This document shows, piece by piece, positions 48,501-54,771 of a DNA stretch of 63,565 nucleotides (its first letter is position 1; every line of letters begins with the position of its first letter). The notes under the pieces are model-generated. The model did not search any database. It was not told the origin of the DNA and saw only the letters and a program-made list of their open reading frames with translations. Origin of the DNA: an uncultured Francisellaceae bacterium (lineage in GTDB: Bacteria > Pseudomonadota > Gammaproteobacteria > UBA6186 > Azoamicaceae); assembly GCA_945956915.1 (NCBI GenBank), contig CAMFJH010000010.1, positions 1-63,565 of the forward strand, written 5' to 3'. The position numbers and the translations under genes are program-made.

Positions 48501-49034
48501 TTTATGGGCTTCATCAAAGATACCCAATTCAAAAGGTGGGCATTCTTGCATACCTTCCGAGAGTGCTGAGGATGACTGATAAGTGCAAAATACGACTCTG
48601 GTATCTGTAGTAGGTGATTTTAAAAAAAAGTGAATGGTATGGGGATCGGTCGTTACTGGAAAATCACAGTCTTCAGGATCGAGCACAATATTATCTAAGC
48701 CACGGGTCACTGTTTCATCAGAACACACAGCAAGACAAGACACTCGAGACCATTTGGTGACCTTTAACCATTCATGCATAAACTGGTTTACCAATGCCAA
48801 CGATGGTAAAAATACCACAATATTTTTGGCGCTCAATTCTTCTGCGACCCATAATGAAACCCTTGTCTTTCCGGTTCCACAAGCCATCACTATATGGGTT
48901 CGTTCATGCTGCTCCAATGTTTTAAGGATTTGGTTAACGGCTTTTCTTTGGTAAGGGCGAGGAGCTCCATGGTCTAAGGTTATGGGTTTTGGGGAAACAG
49001 CGTTTGGTTCAGTATCTGGCTTTTTTTTGCTCAT
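45567..49034 (-). CDS. DEAH-box SF2 helicase with ten helicase-associated (HA) repeats (1155 aa)
   Basis: A superfamily 2 helicase of the type-III-restriction-like group. Motif I ACGTGKT at residues 51-57, DEAH at 174-177, motif III TATPKH near 200, and the motif VI block QAIGRAMRK near 375. From about residue 487 to the end are ten tandem HA domains of 66 residues (one of 65), each built on W-x-x-x-Y-x-x-L, F/K-x-x-x-x-H-x-x-V, L-x-x-W-V-x-x-Q-R-x-x-Y and LNAIGFDW. HA domains accompany such helicases but are usually few. The repeats are almost identical in DNA (about 198 bases). Cargo gene of the element; DNA or RNA substrate unknown, defence role possible. Confidence 0.85.
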   Translation of the reverse strand: MSKKKPDTEPNAVSPKPITLDHGAPRPYQRKAVNQILKTLEQHERTHIVMACGTGKTRVSLWVAEELSAKNIVVFLPSLALVNQFMHEWLKVTKWSRVSCLAVCSDETVTRGLDNIVLDPEDCDFPVTTDPHTIHFFLKSPTTDTRVVFCTYQSSSALSEGMQECPPFELGIFDEAHKTAGNNSFSLALDNEAIPIQKRLFMTATPKHYNIRKKNQESDAPLAYSMDSEELYGPRAYTLSFRAAINLGIITDYKIMISIVHSEDAKKSELDAKTIALKKAILKSSHIAKVITFHRTIKEAYHFSEHMQHSQAIPYFTNLHVSGLIPSHTRKEIMHAFQKSHKSIISNARCLTEGIDIPAIDMVAFLNTKKSKIDIVQAIGRAMRKVPGKTCGYVFLPLFVEQNKGESIEDAILRADYEDIWEVVQALSEQDEDLQVTIETLQQEKGKHGALTLGLEQYIEMITSDTVNVALQTRLQKIIFVTIIDKIGSSWNEMYGRLCSFKEKNHHCNVPVKYENKSLRLWVWTQRGLYNKQKLSEARINLLNAIGFDWDPLNTIWKAAYEALKQFKEIHNHCNFPQSYTNKYLRSWVLKQRQFYSKQKLSEARINLLNAIGFDWDPLNTIWEAAYEALKEFKEIHNHCNVPQSYTNKSLGTWVGTQRGLYNKQKLSEAKIKLLNAIGFDWDPLNTSWQASYEALKKFKAIHNHSNVSRYEDKSLGEWVWTQRGLYNKQKLSEAKIKQMNAIGFDWEPLNTSWQTSYEALKQFKAIHNHSNVPRFYKDTSLGIWVNIQRQFYRKQKLSQAKIKLLNAIGFDWEPLNTSWQTSYEALKQFKAIYNHSNVPQTYKDKSLGGWVSKQRQLYSKQKLSEAKIKLLNAIGFDWDPANTIWQASYKALKQFKSIHNHCNVSKRYKDKSLRLWVLTQRGLYNKQKLSEAKIKLLNAIGFDWDPFDTIWQASYEALKQFKSIHNHCNVSKRYKDKSLRLWVLTQRGLYNKQKLSEAKIKLLNAIGLDWYPFDTSWQASYEALKQFKAIHNHCKVPIRYKDKWLGLWVSNQRGLYNKQKLSEAKIKQMNAIGFDWEPLNTSWQASYEALKQFKAIHHHCNVSKRYKDKSLGEWVLTQRRLYKQKKLANNRIILLDNLGFQWSIKNVTAHPPKE
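45590..47540 (-). repeat. tandem array of about 198-bp repeats inside the helicase gene
   Basis: Ten consecutive copies encode the HA domains. Units 7 and 8 are nearly identical over their whole length, including third codon positions, while the first and last units are most divergent. This is the pattern of an array that grows and shrinks by unequal recombination, so the copy number may vary between strains, and assembly of this stretch from short reads could be wrong. Confidence 0.9.
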
Positions 49035-49460
49035 GTAGAAAGTATAGATTATGGTTAATACTTCGCAATAATAGCTTTTACCCTAAAACTAACCTTCAAA
49101 AAGGCAATGGACATCCGTATTCAATTACTTGTTGTTTAGAAATTTTGTGTGATTCACAGATATCCTTTTAAAAATTTATTTTCTAACTTCCCTGTTTTGA
49201 GAACTTCGTTTCCTTCAGCTTTCGATGCTGCATCTCTACAACAAAAATTTGCTAATTAGCATAACAGCATTATTTGGCTTATGTTGAACAATAAACAAAT
49301 TTTTCGGGTTGCTTCTAATACCTAAACCAGTGCAGCTTTCTGTAATGACGAGCGTAAAAAATTCAGCCTCGAAATGAAGATTAGCTAAGTTCTTGTGCTT
49401 TTTCTCAATTATATCCCCAAATCTAACTAATAACTGCAACGCACCCCATCAAGCATTTAA
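49035..49460. other. intergenic, no gene supported
   Basis: About 425 bases between the helicase start and the terminator of the recombination module, holding the helicase promoter. A minus-strand open frame of 67 codons (49236-49439) has no ribosome binding site and no recognisable motif. Confidence 0.35.
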
Positions 49461-49487
49461 AAAACGACAACTCGTTGTCGTTTTTTT
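49461..49487 (+). terminator. intrinsic terminator before csrA
   Basis: AAAACGACAA (49461-49470), loop CTCG, then TTGTCGTTTT (49475-49484) and a T-run: a perfect 10-base stem usable in both directions. It insulates the csrA-alpA-int module from upstream transcription. A damaged version is seen at 1456-1484. Confidence 0.85.
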
Positions 49488-49529
49488 CCTTTACAGTAGA
49501 AATTACTGAAGCTACGTGATGGAGGTAAT

Positions 49530-49703
49530 ATGTTAATTTTACAACGTTATCCAGGTCAATCGATCCAGGTGGGTAAGGATATTGAAATTGTTGTATTGAG
49601 TAATACTAAGGGATTCACCCGTATCGGCATTAATGCGCCCCCCAACATTAATATCGTGAGAGAAGAAATCAAACATAAATATCGGATGTTTAAAAATGAA
49701 TGA
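49530..49703 (+). CDS. csrA: element-borne CsrA-family RNA-binding regulator (57 aa)
   Basis: CsrA dimers bind GGA motifs in mRNA leaders and control translation or stability. The whole family pattern is present: MLILQRYPGQSIQVG, then IEIVVLSNTKGFTRIG, INAPPNINIVREEI (the R-E-E RNA-contact region near residue 44-46). GGAGG at 49521-49525 supports the start. Its stop overlaps the ATG of the next gene, so csrA, alpA and int form one operon. CsrA paralogues on conjugative elements are known in Legionella, where they affect element mobility and lifestyle switching. Too short for standard ORF length cut-offs. Confidence 0.93.
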   Translation: MLILQRYPGQSIQVGKDIEIVVLSNTKGFTRIGINAPPNINIVREEIKHKYRMFKNE

Positions 49704-50067
49704 GTTATTACCGCGACTCATTAGATTTCGAGACGCCCCCTCTTACTTAGGCATGGACCGAAATCGGTTTAACCGCGAGGTTAGACCTTTACTCACCGTG
49801 ATCCCTATAGGGATACAGGGTATAGCCTTTGACAGACTTGACTTGGACGCTTGGGTGCAGCAATATAAACACCGTAGCGGGCGTCCGGCAGTTACCAACT
49901 CTAGGAGTGTGGAACTATGGGACGCAAAAAAACAGCAGGTCTTATCAAACGAGGTAAGATCTGGCACCTTGAAAAGCAAGTACTCGGAAGCCGCATTCGA
50001 GAAAGCACTGGCACTGAGTTCCTCAGTGAAGCAGAAGGCTATCTCGCAAGGCAAATCGAGGAAGTAA
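49696..50067 (+). CDS. AlpA/excisionase-like protein, right copy (123 aa)
   Basis: Closely related to the gene at 2727 (LPRLIRFRDAPSYLGMDRN, then RLDLDAWVQQYKHR). N-terminal MerR/AlpA-type helix-turn-helix, probably the recombination directionality factor for the integrase. Its last 151 bases overlap the integrase start in another frame; both reading frames stay open in both copies. It overlaps csrA by 8 bases. The C-terminal overlapping part is the least conserved between the copies, consistent with the integrase frame being the more constrained. Confidence 0.82.
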   Translation: MNELLPRLIRFRDAPSYLGMDRNRFNREVRPLLTVIPIGIQGIAFDRLDLDAWVQQYKHRSGRPAVTNSRSVELWDAKKQQVLSNEVRSGTLKSKYSEAAFEKALALSSSVKQKAISQGKSRK

Positions 50068-51089
50068 GACAAGCCAAAGTTTACGGTGTAAGGCCTAAGC
50101 GGACTTTTAAAGAAGCAGCAACGAAATACTTACTTGAGCATCAGCATAAAGCAAGTATTGTTGATGATGCGGACCATCTAAAATTGGTTTGTCGTTATAT
50201 TGGCAATTTGGCGTTGGAGCAAGTGCATAATGGTACTTTGATGTCTTTCGTTAAAGCTAGGCAAGCATTGAGTCGTAAAACAAAAACGATCAACAATGCT
50301 CTAGAAATCGTAAGGCACATTTTAAATTTGGCAGCGAGTCAATGGATTGATGAAAATGGTTTAACCTGGATGCAAGCAACATCCAAAATTAAATTGTTGC
50401 CAGTACATGATGCACGAGATCCGTACCCACTGTCTTGGGATGAACAGATTGTATTATTTAATCAATTACCGGAGCATTTAAGGCGAATGGCAATTTTTAA
50501 AGTGAATACAGGCTGCCGTGAACAAGAGGTGTGCCAATTGCAGTGGAAATGGGAAATACAAGTGCCCGAGTTAAATACCAGCGTATTTATCATTCCAAGC
50601 CATATTGTGAAGGACGGTAAATCTAAACAATTGGTAAAGAATGGCGATGATCGTTTAATCGTACTGAACAATGCTGCGAAAGCAGTCTTGGAACAAGTAC
50701 GAGGTCTTAACCCGGAATATGTATTTCTCTATAGAGGTAAGCCTGTAACCAAAATGAATAACACAGCTTGGAAGCGTGCTAGGCGGGTTGCAAATTTACC
50801 TCAAGTAAGAGTACACGATTTAAAACATACATTCGGTCGGCGTTTGCGTGCTGCGGGTGTAAGTTATGAAGATAGGCAAGATCTGTTGGGACATAAATCG
50901 GGACGCATGACAACTCATTACTCATCAGCAGAGCTACACAACTTGATTGAAGCAGCAAACAAAGTTTGCGACCGTTCTCGCCAAGGACCTGTGTTGACTC
51001 TGTTGCGTACTAATCGTGAGTTAATTAACGAGTTTGGGCAAAAAACCCCCACAAAATCCCCACAATCGAAAATTAAGGTGAATGGCTGA
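49917..51089 (+). CDS. tyrosine integrase of the 47-kb element (390 aa)
   Basis: Carries out site-specific integration into and excision from the tRNA-Arg 3' end. Core-binding region at residues about 55-160; catalytic Arg in NTGCREQEV near 200; Lys in the HIVKDGK hairpin; HDLKHTFGRRLRAAG near 300, where the usual H-x-x-R is H-x-x-K; LLGHKSGRMTTHY with the nucleophile Tyr near 335. 390 aa is a usual length. It ends 47 bases before the tRNA-Arg, the standard position. Intact, unlike the left copy. The Lys in place of the second catalytic Arg is shared by both copies and so is a lineage feature rather than damage. Confidence 0.94.
   Translation: MGRKKTAGLIKRGKIWHLEKQVLGSRIRESTGTEFLSEAEGYLARQIEEVRQAKVYGVRPKRTFKEAATKYLLEHQHKASIVDDADHLKLVCRYIGNLALEQVHNGTLMSFVKARQALSRKTKTINNALEIVRHILNLAASQWIDENGLTWMQATSKIKLLPVHDARDPYPLSWDEQIVLFNQLPEHLRRMAIFKVNTGCREQEVCQLQWKWEIQVPELNTSVFIIPSHIVKDGKSKQLVKNGDDRLIVLNNAAKAVLEQVRGLNPEYVFLYRGKPVTKMNNTAWKRARRVANLPQVRVHDLKHTFGRRLRAAGVSYEDRQDLLGHKSGRMTTHYSSAELHNLIEAANKVCDRSRQGPVLTLLRTNRELINEFGQKTPTKSPQSKIKVNG
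51047..51067 (+). repeat. CCCCACAA direct repeats, candidate integrase arm sites (right end)
   Basis: CCCCACAAAA (51047) and CCCCACAATC (51058), 11 bases apart, within the last codons of int and 70 bases from the att core. Matches the pair at 4304-4324 with one difference in 20 bases. Confidence 0.45.
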
Positions 51090-51132
51090 AATTAATTTTG
51101 TGCTGTAAGTTGTTGGTTTCAAAGGAGAATTA

Positions 51133-51209
51133 TGGTGCGCCCGGAGGGAGTCGAACCCCCGACCACCTGGTTCGAAGCCAGATACTCTATCCAGCTGAGC
51201 TACGGGCGC
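51133..51209 (-). tRNA. tRNA-Arg (anticodon UCG), attR site
   Basis: A complete tRNA on the minus strand: acceptor GCGCCCG paired with CGGGCGC, D arm, anticodon loop CTTCGAA (anticodon TCG, plus positions 51173-51175), T arm with TTCGACT, discriminator A and encoded CCA. Reads Arg CGA codons. The 3' part, next to the integrase, contains the 24-base core shared with attL (51158-51181). The gene remains intact after integration, as is usual when the element brings its own 3' end. Confidence 0.97.
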
Positions 51210-51322
51210 GTTAGAGCAAAAACGTATTATCCCTAAATTGGATCAATTAAGCAAGTATTTAATTTTCATCATTGGTAAATGTGATAAACTGATGTTGGTT
51301 AGATCTTCAAGGACGATGTGTT

Positions 51323-51634
51323 ATGAAAAATTTCCTCGTATTTTCCCTGATATTAATGACTTTACTGTTAAGTGCTTGTTCGGAGTGGTCTGCTGTTCAA
51401 TATGAAAATGCTTATGAATCTAAACCGAATTGTAAACTTCTCTCAACGCTAAACAATAACGAAAATACCCAATACTTCAAGGCTTATGTACTAAAAAAAT
51501 CTGCATACCAATATTCCATAACTAAAAAATGCAATGCCTTAGAATCAATACAAAAGGAAGCGACAAGAAACGAGCAGGAAAAAAGGTACGCTCAAATTCA
51601 AAAAGCAAAAGAAAAAATACTTAAAAATGAATAA
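51323..51634 (+). CDS. small lipoprotein (103 aa)
   Basis: Signal peptide with lipobox LLSACSEW (lipid-bearing Cys at residue 19). The mature part is helical and lysine-rich, ending with a coiled-coil-like stretch. AAGGACG about 8 bases before the ATG. First chromosomal gene after the tRNA, single. Function unknown. Confidence 0.7.
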   Translation: MKNFLVFSLILMTLLLSACSEWSAVQYENAYESKPNCKLLSTLNNNENTQYFKAYVLKKSAYQYSITKKCNALESIQKEATRNEQEKRYAQIQKAKEKILKNE

Positions 51635-51747
51635 TCAATAAGTTATAAAAATAACCTGATTTTTTATTTAAACATTTCTATTTTCTATATATCCTATGTG
51701 ATAAACTTAGCATGTATCAGAACTATATACATATAGAGGTATTAAAC

Positions 51748-52353
51748 ATGAACAAGCTAAAGCAAATACTGGGTCTAACTCTAATCGCATCCAGCACTCT
51801 ACTGGGTGGATGTGCAGAAATCTTAGCTCAAAATGAACCAGCTTATGCCAGTCAATCAACTTACTATGACGGTTACTACCAGCCCCAAACTAAAGTAAAA
51901 ACCTACCATCATTATTATCCTGAACCGCGCTATGCAGAAAGCCATTATTACCATAATGATTATGATGTTTATAGAGGTTCTTCCAAGCATGAAAGACGTC
52001 GAGCACGTCGCAATGCTGCTGAATTACAACAAGCGCAAGCCAATCTCGCAGCACAACAATCACAACTTGCAGCGCAACAGCAAGCCCATGCTAACAATAT
52101 GGCTGCAGCACAAGCTGCCCAAGCACGCATGGCAGCACAAGCGCAAGCAGATGCAGCAGAACGTGCAGCACAAGCCAATGCTAAGGCTCAACAAATTGCA
52201 GCTGATAGAGATATGGCAATTCGTTTACAAGCACAAGAGTTGGAAGCTGCTGCAGCTCGAGAAAAACAGGCATCAATAGACAGACAAATTGCTTCTGATC
52301 GTGCATTGGCAGAACGCTTACAAGCAGAAGAATATGCCCGTGCAAGACCTTAA
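51748..52353 (+). CDS. Ala/Gln-rich coiled-coil lipoprotein (201 aa)
   Basis: I choose the ATG at 51748 because it follows AGAGGT by 7 bases and starts a signal peptide, MNKLKQILGLTLIASSTLLG, with lipobox GGC; the frame is open to 51712 without purpose. After a Tyr/His-rich section (TYHHYYPEPRYAESHYYHND) comes a long Ala/Gln coiled coil (about residues 85-195). Probably an envelope lipoprotein extending into the periplasm. Function unknown. Confidence 0.7.
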   Translation: MNKLKQILGLTLIASSTLLGGCAEILAQNEPAYASQSTYYDGYYQPQTKVKTYHHYYPEPRYAESHYYHNDYDVYRGSSKHERRRARRNAAELQQAQANLAAQQSQLAAQQQAHANNMAAAQAAQARMAAQAQADAAERAAQANAKAQQIAADRDMAIRLQAQELEAAAAREKQASIDRQIASDRALAERLQAEEYARARP

Positions 52354-52369
52354 GTTTATGTATATTTTG

Positions 52370-52738
52370 TCAGTGATAGGTTAAGACAGCAGTTCCCTCG
52401 TGCTCTTCTGGCATGGGGGGATCTAATCTTCGTCCATTTACTTCAATAGAAAAAAATGATAAACCAGATGCTTTGGAATATTTGAATTCAACACTTAAAA
52501 GATTTTTAATCCCTTCATGCAGCGTTGCCGTTAAATGATCCATAAAATTAAAAGGCTTAGATTCAGCCATTGTTTTAATATATTGCACAATTTTTGCATA
52601 AGATAAAATATTGTTGATAAGTTCATCATTAGAAAAATATAAATGAACATCGATACTCACCAATTGAGATTCATACCGTTCTTCGGGAGAAAACCCCAAA
52701 TGCACCCAAACTTTTAAATCCGAGATAACTAATTTCAT
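52370..52738 (-). CDS. folB: FolB-like dihydroneopterin aldolase family protein (122 aa)
   Basis: Dihydroneopterin aldolase forms the hydroxymethyl-pterin precursor of folate. The start (LVISDLKVWVHLGFSPEER, then SQLVSIDVHLYF) and length match FolB, including the Glu in the SPEER turn. The C-terminal part (FFSIEVNGRRLDPPMPEE) is divergent and lacks the usual Lys-Pro-Xaa-Ala-Pro end. Translated with rluD (stop and start overlap as TAATG). May be a weak or repurposed enzyme. Confidence 0.7.
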   Translation of the reverse strand: MKLVISDLKVWVHLGFSPEERYESQLVSIDVHLYFSNDELINNILSYAKIVQYIKTMAESKPFNFMDHLTATLHEGIKNLLSVEFKYSKASGLSFFSIEVNGRRLDPPMPEEHEGTAVLTYH

Positions 52739-53727
52739 TAATGAGTATCCATAGCTTCTGCATCAAGCCTTAGCATGTGTATTAATTCAAGGATATCTGA
52801 AGGTGTTGGCACTTCCCAGGTACACGCTTCACCCGTAATAGGGTGCACTAAACCCAATTGTTTAGCATGCAATGACTGTCTAGGAAAAGTACGCAGTAAC
52901 GTTAATAATGCTTCAGAGGCTTTTGGAGGCACACGTAAGCGGCCACCGTACAATTTATCCCCCACAATAGGGTGATAAATATGAGCCATGTGCACTCGAA
53001 TTTGATGTGTTCTTCCAGTTTCTAAATGTACTCTTAGGTGCGTATGGGAACGAAATTTTTCGATCACTCGATAATGCGATCTGGCCAATTTACCTTTTTC
53101 TGTCACGCCCATTTTTTTTCTATCCCTGGGATGACGCCCAATTTTAGCATCTACAGTGCCCCCTGAAGGTAAAATGCCCCACACCACTGTTTCGTAGGTA
53201 CGATTAACGGTTCGCGCTTGCAATTGTAAAACCAAATCGGTATGCGCTTCTAGCGTCTTGGCAACAACCATCAAGCCAGAAGTGTCTTTATCCAAGCGAT
53301 GTACAATTCCCGCACGTGGGATATGCAATAATTCTGGGGCTCTGTGTATCAAAGCATTCAATAAAGTCCCAGTACGATTGCCCACGGCAGGATGCACTAC
53401 CAACCCTGCAGGTTTGTTGATCACTAAAATATATTCGTCTTCAAAAACAATATCTAAGGGTATTTCTTCAGGATGGGAATCAACAACTTGAGGAATATCA
53501 GCACTTATTTGGATATGCTCGCCACCCATCATTTTATCTTTGGGCTTGCGAACTTTATTATCTACCCATACCTCTCCTTCATCTATCCATTCTTTAAGGC
53601 GTGAGCGTGAATGCTCGGGAAATAAGAGTACCAAGGATTGATCTAAACGCATGCCTTTATAATCTTCTGGTATCATCCCGCTTAATTGAAGTGTATCTGT
53701 ATCTGTATCTTCTTTAGAACTAAGCAT
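52738..53727 (-). CDS. rluD: RluD: 23S rRNA pseudouridine synthase
   Basis: Makes pseudouridines 1911, 1915 and 1917 in helix 69 of 23S rRNA. N-terminal S4 RNA-binding domain (residues about 18-75: GMRLDQSLVLLFPEHSRSRL), then the catalytic GIVHRLDKDTSGLMVVAK near 140-157 with the catalytic Asp, and THLRVHLETGRTHQIRVHMA. 329 aa, usual length. Divergent from bamD, the common gammaproteobacterial arrangement, which marks this part as core chromosome. Confidence 0.95.
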   Translation of the reverse strand: MLSSKEDTDTDTLQLSGMIPEDYKGMRLDQSLVLLFPEHSRSRLKEWIDEGEVWVDNKVRKPKDKMMGGEHIQISADIPQVVDSHPEEIPLDIVFEDEYILVINKPAGLVVHPAVGNRTGTLLNALIHRAPELLHIPRAGIVHRLDKDTSGLMVVAKTLEAHTDLVLQLQARTVNRTYETVVWGILPSGGTVDAKIGRHPRDRKKMGVTEKGKLARSHYRVIEKFRSHTHLRVHLETGRTHQIRVHMAHIYHPIVGDKLYGGRLRVPPKASEALLTLLRTFPRQSLHAKQLGLVHPITGEACTWEVPTPSDILELIHMLRLDAEAMDTH

Positions 53728-53827
53728 GGCGTATTTTCACTCAAATACAGGCTAATGTCAAGAACATTGATCTCTTGGGCTGTATACAGTAAACTAATGA
53801 TGTTTTTCACAAAAATGGTTTGATGAT

Positions 53828-54619
53828 ATGTTTAAATTAAATGAAATAAAGTCGAATAGCTTACTCGGTATATTTGTTTTATCCGCAACCCTATCCTTGT
53901 GCGCTTGTAGCACTTCCAATAAACCCGACTCCTATCAAGGGCTTAGTGCCGATCAAATTTATTCGAAAGCACAAGAAAATGTAACAAAAGAAAATTATGC
54001 AGAAGTCATAAAAGATTTCGAAGCATTGGAAGCGCGTTATCCTTATGGTGAATACTCACATAAAGCGCAATTAGGTCTTATTAATGCTTACCATAAACGT
54101 CATGAACCCGCTTTGGCAATTTCTGCAGCGGATCGCTTTATCCGTATGAACCCTCGTCATCCTAATACCGATTATGCTTATTTTTTAAAAGGCGAAGTCG
54201 CTTATGATCAAAATACAACTTTTATGTTCCGATACTTACCCTTAGATAGAAGTGCACGCGATCCAGGTCCTGCTAAAGAATCTTATGAAGCCTTTAAAAT
54301 ATTAGTGGACATGTTTCCAAATAGCCAATACGCACCTCAAGCACGCCAAAGGATGTCCGAATTAAGGGAACAACTTGCTTGTCACGAACTTCAAGTAGTT
54401 GAATACTATGTTAAACGGGAAGCTTATCTTTCTGCTGCGAATCGTGCAAATTACGTTGTCACAGAATATAGCGAAACTTCAGCAGTCCCCACTGCTTTAG
54501 CAGAAATGGTAAAAGCTTACCGCGCACTAGGCATGAAGCACTTGGCGGATCAAACCTTAGATAAATTACAGAGGCAGTACCCCTCGAGTTCAGTTTGCAA
54601 GCAACTTAACCCTGTTTAG
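53828..54619 (+). CDS. bamD: BamD: outer-membrane protein assembly lipoprotein
   Basis: An essential part of the BAM complex that folds beta-barrel proteins. Signal peptide with lipobox LCAC (Cys near residue 27), then TPR repeats (SADQIYSKAQENVTKENY, ALEARYPYGEYSHKAQLGLI, NPRHPNTDYAYFLKGEVAYD). The family's RDPGPAKESYEAFKILVDMF block is present. 263 aa against 245 in E. coli. 100 bases from rluD, divergent. Confidence 0.95.
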   Translation: MFKLNEIKSNSLLGIFVLSATLSLCACSTSNKPDSYQGLSADQIYSKAQENVTKENYAEVIKDFEALEARYPYGEYSHKAQLGLINAYHKRHEPALAISAADRFIRMNPRHPNTDYAYFLKGEVAYDQNTTFMFRYLPLDRSARDPGPAKESYEAFKILVDMFPNSQYAPQARQRMSELREQLACHELQVVEYYVKREAYLSAANRANYVVTEYSETSAVPTALAEMVKAYRALGMKHLADQTLDKLQRQYPSSSVCKQLNPV

Positions 54620-54679
54620 ATAAAGTTCTGTCTTAATATTAAGCAGTGAATTATCTTTAAGTCATTGTTATCCCCGTAA

Positions 54680-54703
54680 AAAAAGTTATTGAATTAACTT
54701 TTT
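54680..54703 (+). terminator. possible intrinsic terminator after bamD
   Basis: AAAAAGTTA, loop of 6, TAACTTTTT: a 9-base but almost G/C-free stem with a T-run. Weak by composition. Confidence 0.4.
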
Positions 54704-54771
54704 CTATATGTAATAATGTAAGTTCTTTTTATTATTTTAAATCTTATTATACTATTATGAAGGAGTTAGCT

